Assembly (NCBI GenBank): GCA_037893245.1
Contig: JBAIAA010000095.1
Location: forward strand, 372,001-436,000
Length of the DNA stretch: 64,000 bases
Direction of reading: 5' to 3'
Origin: Crossaster papposus
Lineage: Eukaryota > Echinodermata > Asteroidea > Velatida > Solasteridae
Shown here piece after piece: positions 30,568 to 43,393 of the stretch. Under the pieces are notes generated by a model that saw only the letters and a program-made list of their open reading frames with translations, searched no databases and had not been told where the DNA came from. The translations under genes were made by a program, and so were the position numbers. Every line of letters begins with the position of its first letter. Position 1 is the first letter of the stretch.

Positions 30568-30852
30568 CAAAAGCGCGAACATTTTGGATCCTACCACTGG
30601 ATCATACTGGGTAACACAGTAGAGCAGAGGAAATACATACAAAGGGAAATGTATTAAACAACAGCTTTTTTGTGGGGGGGGGGGGGGGGAACGTGTATAG
30701 TTGAATTAAAGAAAGGCTACCTCACTTTAAATATTCCTACGGCTAAAACACTACATATTTATGCTCGAGGTCGACATGACGTCACAATTTTAAGGGCAAG
30801 CCCCTCGATACCAAAAGTTCCCCCTTCATCATCCACTCGCGCCGCTAAACAA

Positions 30853-32180
30853 CGCGCCGCTAGACAAGACACACCGCGCCGCTAGCCACGACACATCACG
30901 CCGCTAGCCAAGACACATCACGCCGCTAGCCAAGACACATCACGCCGCTAGCCAAGACACACCGCGCCGCTAGCCACGACACACCGCGCCGCTAGCCACG
31001 ACACATCGCGCCGCTAGCCACGACACACCGCGCCGCTAGCCACGACACACCGCGCCGCTAGCCACGACACACCGCGCCGCTAGCCACGACACACCGCGCC
31101 GCTAGCCACGACACACCGCGCCGCTAGCCACGACACACCGCGCCGCTAGCCTGTACACACCGCGCCGCTAGCCACGACACACCGCGCCGCTAGCCAAGAC
31201 ACATCGCGCCGCTAGCCACGACACATCACGCCGCTAGCCACGGCACATCGCGCCGCTAGCCACGACACATCGCGCCGCTAGCCACGACACACCGCGCCGC
31301 TAGCCAAGACACATCACGCCGCTAGCCACGACACACCGCGCCGCTAGCCAAGACACACCGCGCCGCTAGCCAAGACACATCGCGCCGCTAGCCAAGACAC
31401 ATCACGCCGCTAGCCAAGACACATCGCGCCGCTAGCCAAGACACATCACGCCGCTAGCCACGACACACCGCGCCGCTAGCCACGACACATCGCGCCGCTA
31501 GCCAAGACACATCACGCCGCTAGCCAAGACACATTACGCCGCTAGCCAAGACACATCACGCCGCTAGCCACGACACACCGCGCCGCTAGCCAAGACACAT
31601 CGCGCCGCTAGCCAAGACACATCACGCCGCTAGCCACGACACACCGCGCCGCTAGCCACGACACATCGCGCCGCTAGCCAAGACACATCACGCCGCTAGC
31701 CAAGACACATTACGCCGCTAGCCAAGACACATCACGCCGCTAGCCACGACACACCGCGCCGCTAGCCAAGACACACCGCGCCGCTAGCCACGACACATCA
31801 CGCCGCTAGCCACGGCACACCGCGCCGCTAGCCACGACACATCGCGCCGCTAGCCAAGACACATCACGCCGCTAGCCAAGACACATTACGCCGCTAGCCA
31901 AGACACATCACGCCGCTAGCCACGACACACCGCGCCGCTAGCCAAGACACATCGCGCCGCTAGCCAAGACACATCACGCCGCTAGCCAAGACACATCGCG
32001 CCGCTAGCCAAGACACATCACGCCGCTAGCCAAGACACATCACGCCGCTAGCCAAGACACACCGCGCCGCTAGCCACGAGACACCGCGCCGCTAGCCACG
32101 ACACACCGCGCCGCTAGCCACGAGACACCGCGCCGCTAGCCAAGACACACCGCGCCGCTACCCACGACACACCGCGCCGC
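30853..32180. repeat. 22-bp satellite array, right arm (inverted)
   Basis: About 60 copies of CTAGCCACGACACACCGC and CTAGCCAAGACACATCAC, the complement of the left array. The order of variants is not the mirror image of the left arm, so the arrays have changed independently by unequal exchange. Confidence 0.96.
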
Positions 32181-32213
32181 TTTAGTGACCTTTATAGTAC
32201 ACCATAATCAATA

Positions 32214-32423
32214 GTAGAGATATCTCTGTTTCGGACGTACAAAGTTAACATTAAATTTGAATGAATAATAGCGATATCTCTAGAAACAAAACACCTTTTA
32301 TTACAAAAGAGATATTTCTATTATAAATGTAAATATATATATTTATAATATAGATATCTGTATTAATAATATAGATATATGTTATTAAAAGAGATATCCC
32401 TATTATTGATAGACACTGGCATA
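32214..32423. other. AT-rich tract with GATATCT palindromes
   Basis: AGAGATATCTCT-like palindromes recur about eight times in 200 bp. It lies between the foldback arm and the duplicated block at 32424. No gene is seen. Confidence 0.5.
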
Positions 32424-32782
32424 ATTATTAATATAAATATCTCCGCATCGGCGGCCCACGCGCGTTGCACACCGCGATTAGGAATTCTCGCAACCAACGA
32501 ACCCATTAATAGGCGCTAAAGAAATTTGAAAAGAAGCATAGGATTTTCTTGTTAATATAAATTTGTTCCTTTCTCTGGTAATAACTGATAAAAAGTGATA
32601 ACATCACTTAAAATCAGAAAAGGAGAATGTCTAAAACCTAGTTTAAGTTTAGTGAATACTCTTCAAGTAAACAGTATAAATATTCTACCTCATTCTGATC
32701 ACGGTAAGTTTCGTCAACAGGCCGTTCTATTTCTAAAAATCAATTGTTTACTGATCGTTTGAAATCACCGATATATATCAAT
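32424..32782. repeat. Segmental duplication block, right copy
   Basis: Homolog of 1-638. It lacks both the MITE (212-484) and the mariner element, and so preserves their empty sites near 32630 and 32778. Confidence 0.8.
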
Positions 32783-32933
32783 CCCAAAAGCATGCGAGTC
32801 GACTTGTCTCAACGGTCGACTTGTCTTTCCATTTATCGGACATACGATGTCTCAACGGGCGAGTTGTCTTAACGGTCGACTTGTCCTGAGTCGAGTTGTC
32901 TCAACGGTCGACTTGTCTGACCCCCGTTTCTTT
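32783..32933. repeat. Right end of the GTCGACTTGTC MITE, second truncated copy
   Basis: Matches 3640-3782, with a small deletion near 32848, and joins GTTTCTTTTTATTATAGG on its right. Confidence 0.65.
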
Positions 32934-33610
32934 TTATTATAGGAGTGGAATTCTTTCATATGAAGAAACGTACAGCAAAGAGAAAAAATAATGACACCAG
33001 GCGCGAACTGGTTAATGAATTTGTCTGTGTCATATTTCGTTGTTTTTAAAATTGATCCACATACACAGTGTCCCAAAGATCAAGGTTTGACCCCGGTGAA
33101 GGGTTTAGTGAAGAATGTCAAACGAAGCTGGAGCAAAAAGTAACATAAACACAAACACAAACAAAACACAGTGTCTGCCAGGAATTGATCATTAGTGTAT
33201 TTTCTATTTGGATTCAATTTAATATTCCACACAACTACAGACAAACAAGTTATTTTAATTGTTAACAATTTAAAGGGTCTAGGTAATGTTTTGTTTTGTT
33301 ATTAGCTTAAATAAAAGATTATATTTGAGCGAGTGATTTCTAGACTCCAGTAAATAAGTTATTAATTTGATGAGAAAAACAATCATAAAGTGTTTTGGGT
33401 AAATGGCTCCACCCCTAGAATGGTACATGCATCTCATTGGCATTGAAAATGTGCATAATCGTGACGTACATTTGGGAACTCGTTGGCCGGCCAGTAGCTG
33501 AGCTACAGCGGCCGTGATGCTACGCATGTGCAATCGATGCAGAATCATTCATTCCACCGCAGTCAGTTCGATCATCGATTAGATCTGGATTTTCTTCGTT
33601 CTTCAAAAAA

Positions 33611-33715
33611 ATGTCAGCTAGATGTGTTGCTGCAGGTTGCGGCAACACCAATAAAGCTGGTGTTAGCATGCACACATTTCCAATCATAAACTCCCAATCA
33701 TCATTAATAAACTAA
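33611..33715 (+). CDS. THAP-domain N-terminal fragment, copy 3
   Basis: MSARCVAAGCGNTNKAG then VSMHTFP, and a stop 11 codons later, 34 residues. It carries the same first zinc pair and HxFP as copy 1 and lacks the rest of the domain. The leader upstream is conserved, but indels close the longer upstream frame. It faces ZNF-5. Confidence 0.45.
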   Translation: MSARCVAAGCGNTNKAGVSMHTFPIINSQSSLIN

Positions 33716-34209
33716 GTTGGATTAATTGCCAGCACTAAACATTTTGGCAATGTTTTCCCATATGTAACCTGATACGTCAAAATCAGGCAAAAAGTCAATT
33801 TTGAGTTATCACATTTCCCAGCAAAACCTTGCTCTTTCAAATGCCAATTTGCTCTTGTAATTATTCCAAAGCTAAGCTATTAAATTTTGAAATCTGATAA
33901 ATTTGTTGTCAATTCTGAACAAAATCTTGAACAAAGTGTCATTTTTGTGAAAAATCTTGCCTCTCTAAAAGTGTTTTAAAAATACTTTTGGGATGAAATT
34001 CCAGTTTGCCATTTTGCAGCTGTTTCTCCATTCGTAGCTCAGCCCTGCTTGATTGTGGCATACCACATTACATTAAATTACATGTATACATGTATTGCTA
34101 ATGTGCCATGTCGGTCCATTGATGTGTAGTCCCATTACTTTGAGGGAAAGAGCTTTTACACTGGTCGCTCACCGAGATTGCCTTGCCCAATAAAGACTTT
34201 TCCACAGAT
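33716..34209. other. Conserved spacer before the ZNF-5 3' end
   Basis: Matches 4609-5032 and 45161-45652, with the empty site of the TTAA MITE near 33972 and the AAAGAGCTTTTACACTGG block. No gene is seen. Confidence 0.4.
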
Positions 34210-35283
34210 CTAGCAAACAAATGGTTTCTCACTGGTGTGAATCATTTCATGTCTCTTTAGGTTAGATTGATTTGAAAAAGATTTACCACAGATCTCACAA
34301 ACAAATGGTTTCTCACCAGTGTGAATCCTCTCATGTTCTTTAAGAAGACTTCGATTAGTAAAAGCTTTACCACAGGTCTCACAAACAAATGAATTCTCAC
34401 CAAAGTGAATCCTCTCATGTATTTTGAGACTACTTTGTCGAGTAAAAGTTTTACCACAGGCCTCACAAACAAATGGTTTCTCACCAGTGTGAATCCTGTC
34501 ATGTTCTTTAAGATGACTTCGTGTAGTAAAAGCGTTACCACAGATCTCACAAACAAATGGTTTCTCACCAGTGTGAATCCTCTCATGTCCTTTAAGATGA
34601 CTTCGTGTAGTAAAAGCTTTACCACAGGCCTCACAAACAAATGGTTTCTCACCAGTATGAATCCTGTCGTGCATCTTTAAACCATTTTGGAATGTAAACG
34701 CTTTCCCACAGGTTTCACAAACAAATGGTTTATCACCAGAGTGAATCCTCTCATGTTCTTTAAGTTTATTTCGTTGAGTAAAAGCTTTACCACAAGTCTC
34801 ACAAACAAACGGTTTCTCACCAGAGTGAATCCTGTCATGTTCTTTAAGATTACTTCGTTGAGTAAATGCTTTACCACAGGTCTCACAAACAAACGGTTTC
34901 TCACCAGTATGAATCCTGTCGTGCATCTTTAAACCTTTTTGGAATGTAAACGCTTTCCCACAGGTTTTACAAACAAATGGTTTCTCACCAGAGTGAATCC
35001 TTTCATGTTCTTTAAGTTTATTTCGTTGAGTAAAAGCTTTACCACAAGTCTCACAAACAAACGGTTTCTCACCAGTGTGAATCCTCTCATGATCTTTAAG
35101 ATTACTTTGTGTAGTAAAAGCTTTACCACAGGTCTCACAAACAAATGGTTTTTCACCAGTGTGAATCCTCTCATGTTTTATAAGATGACTTAGTTTGGTA
35201 AAAGCTTTATTACAGGTCTCACAATTAAGTAAAGGTTTCTCTTCCTTGTTGACCCTCTGGTGGTCAGGTCTTCTTGTGTCCAT
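34210..35283 (-). CDS. ZNF-5: C2H2 zinc-finger protein, 12 fingers
   Basis: From ATG 35283 ([16 protein letters not shown]) it encodes 357 residues with 12 complete fingers. The frame is open upstream through another ATG at 35394 ([10 protein letters not shown]). Recognition helices run KLSH, TQSN, QRNK, FQKG, QRSN, QRNK, FQNG, TRSH, TRSH, RQSS, NRSL, NQSN: a shortened version of the ZNF-1/ZNF-8 order with one QRNK-FQNG duplication. Finger 10 has a GENSFV linker. It ends at the family TAG. A type 2 gene, with the CCAAT segment placed directly upstream by deletion. It is the best preserved short copy, with no broken finger. Confidence 0.88.
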   Translation of the reverse strand: MDTRRPDHQRVNKEEKPLLNCETCNKAFTKLSHLIKHERIHTGEKPFVCETCGKAFTTQSNLKDHERIHTGEKPFVCETCGKAFTQRNKLKEHERIHSGEKPFVCKTCGKAFTFQKGLKMHDRIHTGEKPFVCETCGKAFTQRSNLKEHDRIHSGEKPFVCETCGKAFTQRNKLKEHERIHSGDKPFVCETCGKAFTFQNGLKMHDRIHTGEKPFVCEACGKAFTTRSHLKGHERIHTGEKPFVCEICGNAFTTRSHLKEHDRIHTGEKPFVCEACGKTFTRQSSLKIHERIHFGENSFVCETCGKAFTNRSLLKEHERIHTGEKPFVCEICGKSFSNQSNLKRHEMIHTSEKPFVC

Positions 35284-35439
35284 TTTGCTGCAGTGTTTAG
35301 GCCGATGAATTACTACATCAGTCTGTACCATACGTCTCAACAGATTGCTTGAGCGTGTGTTAGCGTCGTCACCAGTGCTGCATGCTACTCTCATAAGTCT
35401 CTCCTTGATTGATGCAATTAGGAAAAATAACACTCCTGT

Positions 35440-35525
35440 CACCAGGGCCAATCACAAACAAAACTGTTGCCATTGGTCGGAGTTAAAATAAAAACTGGAA
35501 AATCTTGTTTGTGGTTGGTCTAGTA
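35440..35525 (-). promoter_or_regulatory. CCAAT-rich segment upstream of ZNF-5
   Basis: Homolog of 7115-7200 with CCATTGGTC kept and the distal box changed to GTGGTTGG. It is directly joined to the ZNF exon region as in ZNF-1. Confidence 0.3.
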
Positions 35526-35576
35526 TGGTATGGGTCAATGTTGGCAATGTCTGCTAATTAACTCACCACTGTACGT

Positions 35577-35700
35577 TGTGCTACGACCCCACAATCTGCA
35601 GAAAGATCTTGTACTAAGTTGTCGTCAATTCAATTCAGACAGCCTCGCCAGAATTGTCTCATAGTAGTACAGCCTAATAAAGAGAAAGTGAAATGGGGCG
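35577..35700 (-). other. Putative ZNF leader exon (unit of ZNF-5)
   Basis: Conserved block with donor GTGAGTTAATT at 35576, as in the other units. An upstream ORF starting ATGAGACAATTCTGGCG is kept. No type 1 acceptor exists between it and the ZNF-5 exon. Confidence 0.42.
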
Positions 35701-36230
35701 AGTTGGTAAGGGGAAAGTCGGCCAGTTGACCTATACTAGCCTATAGGCCGAGTAATTGTTGTCACTTTAAACCAGTTAAGCCGTGTACGTTGAGGCATTG
35801 GAGAAATAATTCTTAATCATTCTCCTCCGATCCGATCCCCCACCCCCCCCCCCCCCCCCCCCCGAGTCCGTCCCATATGCTGCTGTACTGTGCGCCATGG
35901 TTGAATTTGGTCAACATGTAAGACACGGTCATAACGCCACGTTCACGAGTCAAAATCTACACCATTCTTATAAAAGATACATTCACAAATAAAACCTGCA
36001 GTAGTATACCATTACCAAGTACATCATATATAGCGCATACAAACTGCAAGGTCCACCTACCTGATGAAAATTACGGAAAAGGTACGACCATGGGAGAAGG
36101 AATCGCAACACCAAGAACGAAACGCCGATAATGACAGCGCCCTATATAATTATAGTTTCTTGTTACATGTATTATTCGAGTGTGATTTTTCACATGAAGC
36201 ATAGCAACGTCGCGTACAGAACAAAGAGAA
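35701..36230. other. Unit spacer with poly-C run
   Basis: GAAATGGGGCGAGTTGG block, a C-run around 35837-35863, GTTCACGAGTC and GATGAAAATTACGG. It preserves the empty site of the MITE at 7892. No gene is seen. Confidence 0.45.
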
Positions 36231-36545
36231 CAATAATTTCATTTCATTTCATTTATTATTTCTCAGGTGAACAAGAACATGACAAAATACAATGTATAAG
36301 TAACAAAATACAATACATAGAGTACAGGACGAGACTGATAACATCCCTGAAGGATTGCCAAAAAGCGAACCTAATCACTACATGTATATGGCTCTCCCAT
36401 AATGCTATATTAACGACAGTTACAGTTAAACTTACAGTGATCATTTGTACAAGTTGTTGGTTATTTTTCTTTAAAACAATGATAATATCCAAAGAGTACA
36501 GATAACAATTACGTGACTGGTATTTACAAAATACCACTTGGGGGA
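36231..36545 (-). mobile_element. Non-LTR retrotransposon 3' tail, copy 1
   Basis: On the minus strand about 300 bp end in AATAATAAATGAAATGAAATG, a short tandem 3' tail typical of some LINE or derived SINE families. Most other units lack the insert (AGAGAAAAATAATGACACC). Copy 2 lies at 57296-57620. The family is not identified. Confidence 0.5.
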
Positions 36546-37002
36546 AAACATAATGAGGAAATAATGAAACCCGGCGCGAACTGGTTAATGTAATTTATCT
36601 GTGTCACATTTCGTTTCAAAATGTCAAGGTTTGACCCCAGTGAAGGGTTTAGTGAAGAATTTTAAACCAAGCTGGAGCAAAAACATGAGAACATAAATAC
36701 AAACAAAACACAAAGTCTGCCAGGAATTGATCATTAGTGTATTTTCCATTTTAATTACATTATTCCCCAAAACTACATACAAACTTGTAATTAGAAATAA
36801 ACAAACTGTGATAAGTTAAATTAATTGTTAACAATTTAAAGGGTCTATGGAATGTGTTTTTTATTAGCTTAATAAAGACTATATTTAAATGAGCGATTTC
36901 CAGGCTCCAGTAATATGTTATTAATTTGATTAATAAATATGAGAAAATTATTCATAAAGTGTTTTGGGGAAATGGCCCGTCCCCTCATTGGCATATAACA
37001 TT
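36546..37002. other. Unit 5' flank, THAP fragment missing
   Basis: Follows the unit order to TTCATAAAGTGTTTTGGGG and CCTCATTGGCATATAAC, then jumps directly to ZNF finger sequence. The THAP-like ORF is deleted here and also in the matching block at 57900-58017. Confidence 0.45.
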
Positions 37003-37088
37003 TGCTTTAACAGGTCTCACAAACAAATGGGTTCTCACCAGTGTGAACACTCGTATTCCTTTAAGAATCTGTCCAACTCCCCGTTTTT
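37003..37088 (-). pseudogene. ZNF finger remnant with Penelope-element scar
   Basis: Sequence of one finger linker (CTCACAAACAAATGGGTTC) then AATCTGTCCAACTCCCCG, the same 16-18 bases that begin the Penelope-like copies at 51703 and 58086. It then joins directly to the ZNF-6 last finger. It looks like a deletion that removed nearly all of a third Penelope-like copy. Confidence 0.55.
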
Positions 37089-38567
37089 TCACCAGTGTGA
37101 ATCCTTATGTGCTTTAAGATGACTTTGTTTAGTAAAAGCTTTACCACAGGTCTCACAAACAAAAGGTTTCTCAACAGTGTGAATCCTCTCATGTTTTTTA
37201 AGATGACCTTGTTGAGTAAAAGCTTTACCACAAGTCTCACAAACAAATGGTTTCTCACCAGTGTGAATCCTGTCATGTCCTTTAAGATAACTTCGTGTAG
37301 TAAAAGCTTTACCACAGTTCTCACAAACAAATGGTTTCTCACCAGTGTGAATCCTCTCATGTTCTTTAAGATGACTTTGTTGAGTAAAAGCTTTACCACA
37401 GGTCTCACAAACAAATGGTTTCTCACCAGTGTGAATCATCTCATGTTTTTTAAGATGACCTTGTTGAGTAAAAGCATTACCACAAGTCTCACAAACAAAT
37501 GGTTTCTCACCAGTGTGAATCCTCTCATGTCCTTTAAGATGACTTCGTGTAGTAAAAGCTTTACCACAGTTCTCACAAACAAATGGTTTTTCGCCAGTGT
37601 GAATCCTCTCATGTTCTTTAAGATGACTTCGTGTAGTAAAAGCTTTACCACAGGTCTCACAAACAAATGTTTTTTCACCAGTGTGAATTCTCTCATGTTT
37701 TTTAAGATGACTTTGTTGAGTAAAAGCCTTACCACAGGTCACACAAACAAATGGTTTTTCACCAGTGTGAATCCTCTCATGTTCTTTAAGATGACTTTGT
37801 GTAGTAAAAGCGTTACCACAGGTCTCACAAACAAATGGCTTCTCACCAGTGTGAATCCTCTCATGTATTTTTAGACTACTTTGTCGAGTAAAAGCTTTAC
37901 TACAGGTCTCACAAACAAATGTTTTTTCACCAGTGTGAATCATCTCATGTTCTTTAAGATGACTTCGTGTAGTAAAAGCTTTCCCACAGGTTTCACAAAC
38001 AAATGGTTTCTCACCAGTGTGAATCGTCTCATGTTCTTTAAGATGGCTTCGTTGAGCAAAAGCTTTACCACAGGTCTCACAAACAAACGGTTTCTCACCA
38101 GAGTGAATCCCGTCATGTTTCTTTAAATCATGTCGTGTAGTAAAAGCTTTCCCACAGGTTTCACAAACAAATGGTTTTTCACCAGTGTGAATCCTCTCAT
38201 GTTCTTTAAGATGACTTCGTCGAGTAAAAGCTTTACCACAGGTTTCACAAACAAATGGTTTCTCACCAGTGTGGATTCTGTCATGTTGCTTTAGACTATT
38301 TCGTTGTGTAAAACCTTGTCCACAGGTCTCACAAACAAATTGTTTTTCACCAGTGTGAATCCTGTCGTGAATCTTTAAACTATTTTGGACTGTAGAAGCT
38401 TGACCACAGGTCTCACAAACGAACGGTTTCTCATCATTGTGAACCCTGCCATGTCTCATTAGACTATTTCGGTGTGTAAAAGCTTGACCACAGGTCTCAC
38501 AAACAAACTGTTTCTCTCCGTTGTTGACCCTCTGGTAGCAAATCAGTTCAGGTCCTTCTGTGTCCAT
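37089..38567 (-). CDS. ZNF-6: C2H2 zinc-finger protein, 17 fingers
   Basis: From ATG 38567 ([12 protein letters not shown], type 3) it encodes 492 residues with 17 tandem fingers. Finger 2 has GQAST, with the core Phe replaced by Ser, which should weaken its fold. Finger 17 ends KAHKDSHW-stop: a 2-base deletion between its two His codons shifts the frame into a stop. The same deletion is present in ZNF-9 and in the ZNF-10 remnant, so it predates their separation. Finger types TTRSHL, TQQSHL and TQQGHL dominate the C-terminal half. It is paired with ZNF-7 as ZNF-2 is with ZNF-3. A nuclear DNA-binding role is inferred. Confidence 0.86.
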   Translation of the reverse strand: MDTEGPELICYQRVNNGEKQFVCETCGQAFTHRNSLMRHGRVHNDEKPFVCETCGQASTVQNSLKIHDRIHTGEKQFVCETCGQGFTQRNSLKQHDRIHTGEKPFVCETCGKAFTRRSHLKEHERIHTGEKPFVCETCGKAFTTRHDLKKHDGIHSGEKPFVCETCGKAFAQRSHLKEHETIHTGEKPFVCETCGKAFTTRSHLKEHEMIHTGEKTFVCETCSKAFTRQSSLKIHERIHTGEKPFVCETCGNAFTTQSHLKEHERIHTGEKPFVCVTCGKAFTQQSHLKKHERIHTGEKTFVCETCGKAFTTRSHLKEHERIHTGEKPFVCENCGKAFTTRSHLKGHERIHTGEKPFVCETCGNAFTQQGHLKKHEMIHTGEKPFVCETCGKAFTQQSHLKEHERIHTGEKPFVCENCGKAFTTRSYLKGHDRIHTGEKPFVCETCGKAFTQQGHLKKHERIHTVEKPFVCETCGKAFTKQSHLKAHKDSHW

Positions 38568-39189
38568 TTTGCTCAAGTGTTTTTCTTGACCCCAACACTC
38601 CAGAATTCTCAAATTTAGTAGGTCGACTAAATTACTGCATCAGTCTGAAGTTTTAGATGAACAGACGTCTAAATTGTAGGTCAGGTAGCTACTGGTGACA
38701 CAATACATCATGACGCACTGCAGACACAGCTAGCTGTTTTTAGATAATACAACAATTCAAATTATAACGGCTTTTCCCCAAAAGGCACAATGCCTGCATT
38801 TTGATTTTTGCCATTGAATGCGAGCTTTGATTTCGTGCAAACCAGAAAAAAAGAATCTGTTAACCCTAACAACACTACAACAGTCCTCAATCCTCCAAAA
38901 TCGATATGATTTTGCACACACACTAGATAGTTAGAGTTAATGGCATTATTTTGACATAGTTTACTTCAAGTTTACTCCCGGAAACACTCGAACATTGCGA
39001 CGGTTAACCAGTTTGCACCGGAGGACGTATACATACACTAAATGTTTTCCGCAGACTTAGAACAGATGACGCATAAACAAGTCACGAGCAAGGCCGGAAA
39101 TGTCTGTTTGCAGCGAGTAAGGCAGGAAAGAGCTTTTACACTGGTCGCTCACCGAGATTGCCTTGCCCAATAAAGACTTTTCCACAGAT
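38568..39189. other. Spacer between ZNF-6 and ZNF-7
   Basis: Near copy of 17485-18104, with the same half-MITE junction near 39003-39125. No gene is seen. Confidence 0.55.
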
Positions 39190-40885
<1,696 letters not shown>

Positions 40886-41057
40886 TTTGCTGCAGTGTTG
40901 AGGCCGATGAATTAATACACCAGTCTGTACCATACGTCTCAACAGATTGCTTGAGCGTGTGTTAGCATCGTCACCAGTGCTGCATGCTACTCTCTTAAGT
41001 CTCTCCTTGACTCAAGATTCCAGACAGGACTCTGCTGTCAGTGTTTCACCTGAAAGC
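40886..41057 (-). other. 5' part of the ZNF-7 finger exon with splice acceptor
   Basis: GTTTTAACACAG precedes the exon start at 41057, as in ZNF-3. The acidic alternative frame (ESCLES) is cut by a deletion near 41005 in this copy, so its reading is not conserved. Confidence 0.4.
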
Positions 41058-41680
41058 CTGTGTTAAAACACAAGCAAATAATGTGCTTCACTACACATTT
41101 GGACCATAGCTACAAGGAATGTTTTAACCATTTAGCGCCAGGTTTATTTTCAAGTCACCGAGACCACTGGCGGGATTATTTTTCATTGAAAATGTTTTTT
41201 TGTTTTATTCAGTAAAATATTCCTGTTTTGAAATGCAACTACTACAAGACGCTGTTTATTAGCACCGTTATTTACAGGTTTTTGCCAACATTCTGTTGCC
41301 CAAGGCATTTTTCTCTCTGCATACGGGGCGTGATATTACGTCAACCGCTACTCACCATAAATTCTGACTCTTGTGTATACGTCATCAGTGGAACTACACA
41401 CAGGGCCGGGGACAATTGTACGCGGTAATATATACACATTTTTGCAAGCCCAGCTAAAAAGCACCCTTTCATCAAGAATTTCAAGGGAGACTAAAGGAAC
41501 GATATTTGGGAAATTTGAATGTCAAGAAACTACTGAACGCATAATCCTCAGCTGTATGAATGTAATGGAGACAACAGAACTAGGTGTTCAATAGGCCTAA
41601 TCACTGAAGCGTGATGCCACAATATAGCATATTATACACCTCCAATGTGTCAACGAAGCATGCTTGGCAACGTTGACGTA
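41058..41680. other. ZNF-7 intron-like segment
   Basis: Matches 19313-20110 but lacks the CAGGCCCGTA MITE (empty site ACCGCTACTCACC at 41347). No gene is seen. Confidence 0.45.
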
Positions 41681-42548
41681 CAAGGCGGTCCAAAAAAAAA
41701 CTATACCCAACTTTGGAGGCCATTTTCTCCTAGATGATAAAATATTTTAGTAATTTGGTTTGCATATTATTAAAGCATATATCGTTGAGCATTATTGGTG
41801 AAAATAGGGAAGATATTACATTAATATTTTTGGAGATATTCCTATTTTTAGCGAGTATGTGTAAAAATGGCTTTTCCACGGGAGCTGTCAATGCATCAAC
41901 ATGTTTGAATATGATATGACACAATAATGTAATGACGCGATAGTCCTTTGACAAATGTTTTTGCGAGAGCTTCTTTTATTTACACTAAAATGGATAAATA
42001 ATACTTTTTAATAGATAGGCTTCTGGTTTTGTTCATTTCAGTTAGTTCAACAAATGATATAATTTCATTTCAACAGAGAACGCAGGAACAGACTTTAACT
42101 TATGCAATGACGATATTATGTGCAAAAAATCATGACAATTGTCTATTGATGTTCCAGATACATGAAATTATATCATTTGTTGAACTAACTGAAATGAACA
42201 AAACCAGAAGCCTATCTATTAAAAAGTATTATTGATCCATTTTAGTGTAAATAAAAGAAGCTCTCGCAAAAACATTTGTCAAAGGACTATCGCGTCATTA
42301 CATTATTGTGTCATATCATATTCAAACATGTTGATGCATTGACAGCTCCCGTGGAAAAGCCATTTTTACACATACTCGCTAAAAATAGGAATATCTCCAA
42401 AAATATTAATGCAATATCTTCCCTATTTTTACCAATATTGCTCAACGATATATGCTTTAATAATATCCAAACCAAATTACTAAAATATTTTATTATCCAG
42501 GAGAAAATGGCCTCCAAAGTTGGGTATAGTTTTTTTTGGACCACCCTG
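41681..42548. mobile_element. Palindromic mariner-type MITE, 868 bp
   Basis: Near-perfect inverted arms of about 390 bp (41681-42070 against 42160-42548) enclose a loop of about 90 bp. The right end reads GGACCACCCTG and the left CAAGGCGGTCC; TA flanks both (41679-41680, 42549-42550). Three paralogous units show the empty site GTTGACGTATATTCACG. There is no transposase; mobilisation by a Tc1/mariner enzyme is inferred from the TA and the end sequence. Confidence 0.9.
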
Positions 42549-42880
42549 TATATTCACGTCCACCGCTGTGTATGCCATACAGGTCAGTCGTGTATACCGG
42601 TCCACCGCAGTGCTAGCGGGTAGCTTTTGGCATAAATACATGTCAACCTCAACAACGAAGGTAACTTTTGCAGCGGAATTCAACTGCTGTGCCGGACAAA
42701 TTAACGCGTCATCTGTGGATAGTAAACAATTTTTTCGGGCCTAGCTCGGGACGTATTCGCGTTCGTTTTTGAATCTCGGAATTTTTTGTCAAATATGTAT
42801 ACGTCCTGCGGCACTATTCTGGTTAATTTCTAGAAAAGTTTACCAAAATTACAACAAAATTAGGAAAAATATTGCTCCAG
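42549..42880. other. ZNF-7 intron-like segment with conserved small ORF, copy 2
   Basis: The minus strand carries the same open frame as 20042-20278 (AAKVTFVVEVDMYLCQKLPA to AYTAVDVN), split by the MITE at 42548. Coding status is uncertain. Confidence 0.3.
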
Positions 42881-43017
42881 TCACCAGGGCCAGATACAAA
42901 TAAAATTGTATTGGCCGGAGTTGAAATAAAAACTGGAAAATCTTGTTTGTGATTGGTCTAGTAATGGTATGGGTCAATGTTGGCAATGTCTGCTACATGT
43001 ACATGTAATTAACTCAC

Positions 43018-43150
43018 CAGTGTACGTTGTGCTACGACCCCACAATCTGCAGAAAGATCTTGTACTAAGTTGTCGTCAATTCAATTCAGACAGCCTCGCC
43101 AGAATTGTCTCATAGTACAGCCTAATGAAGAGAAAGTGAAATGGGGCGAG
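43018..43150 (-). other. Putative ZNF leader exon (unit of ZNF-7)
   Basis: Donor GTGAGTTAATT at 43017 and the ATGAGACAATTCTGG upstream ORF, as in the other units. With the acceptor at 41057 it would define an intron of about 2 kb that contains the MITE. Confidence 0.42.
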
Positions 43151-43393
43151 TTGGTAAGGGGCAAGTTGGTAAGGGGCAAGTCGGCCAGTTGTCCTAGCCT
43201 AGGCTATAGGCCGAATAATAATGTTGGTCACGGCATGGAGCTTGAGTTGAGCCGTGTACGCCAAGAGGAATTGGAGAAATAATTCTTAATCATCACTATA
43301 CCAATTTGTATATGTCGCGTTTATAAGCGCATTTTACAAACTGCAAGGTCTCAGGCTACCTACCTGATGAAAATAACGGCAAAACTACGAGTA

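Larger units (their letters stand above)
27855..32213. mobile_element. 4.4-kb foldback structure with satellite arms
   Basis: Two inverted arms, 27855-29445 and 30568-32213, each consist of an outer 40-bp motif (GGTGTACTAT(T/A)AAGGTCACT), a 22-bp satellite array and an inner 260-280 bp unique segment (GTATCGAGGGGCTTGCCC, TTTTGGATCCTACCACTGG). The loop is 29446-30567. This layout matches foldback-type elements. No transposase or target duplication was found, so it could also be an inverted satellite duplication. Confidence 0.75.

Noticed and set aside
35395-35451. Hydrophobic start ALVTGVLFFLIASI of the ZNF-5 frame as a signal peptide
   Set aside because: The frame begins at TTG there, and the stretch is translated junction sequence from the type 2 deletion; a nuclear ZNF needs no signal peptide.
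37107-37874. Long + strand ORFs opposite the ZNF genes (also at 5312, 16684, 18297, 22827, 39749, 45848)
   Set aside because: They are antisense shadows of the 84-base finger repeat and repeat the same meaningless peptide.
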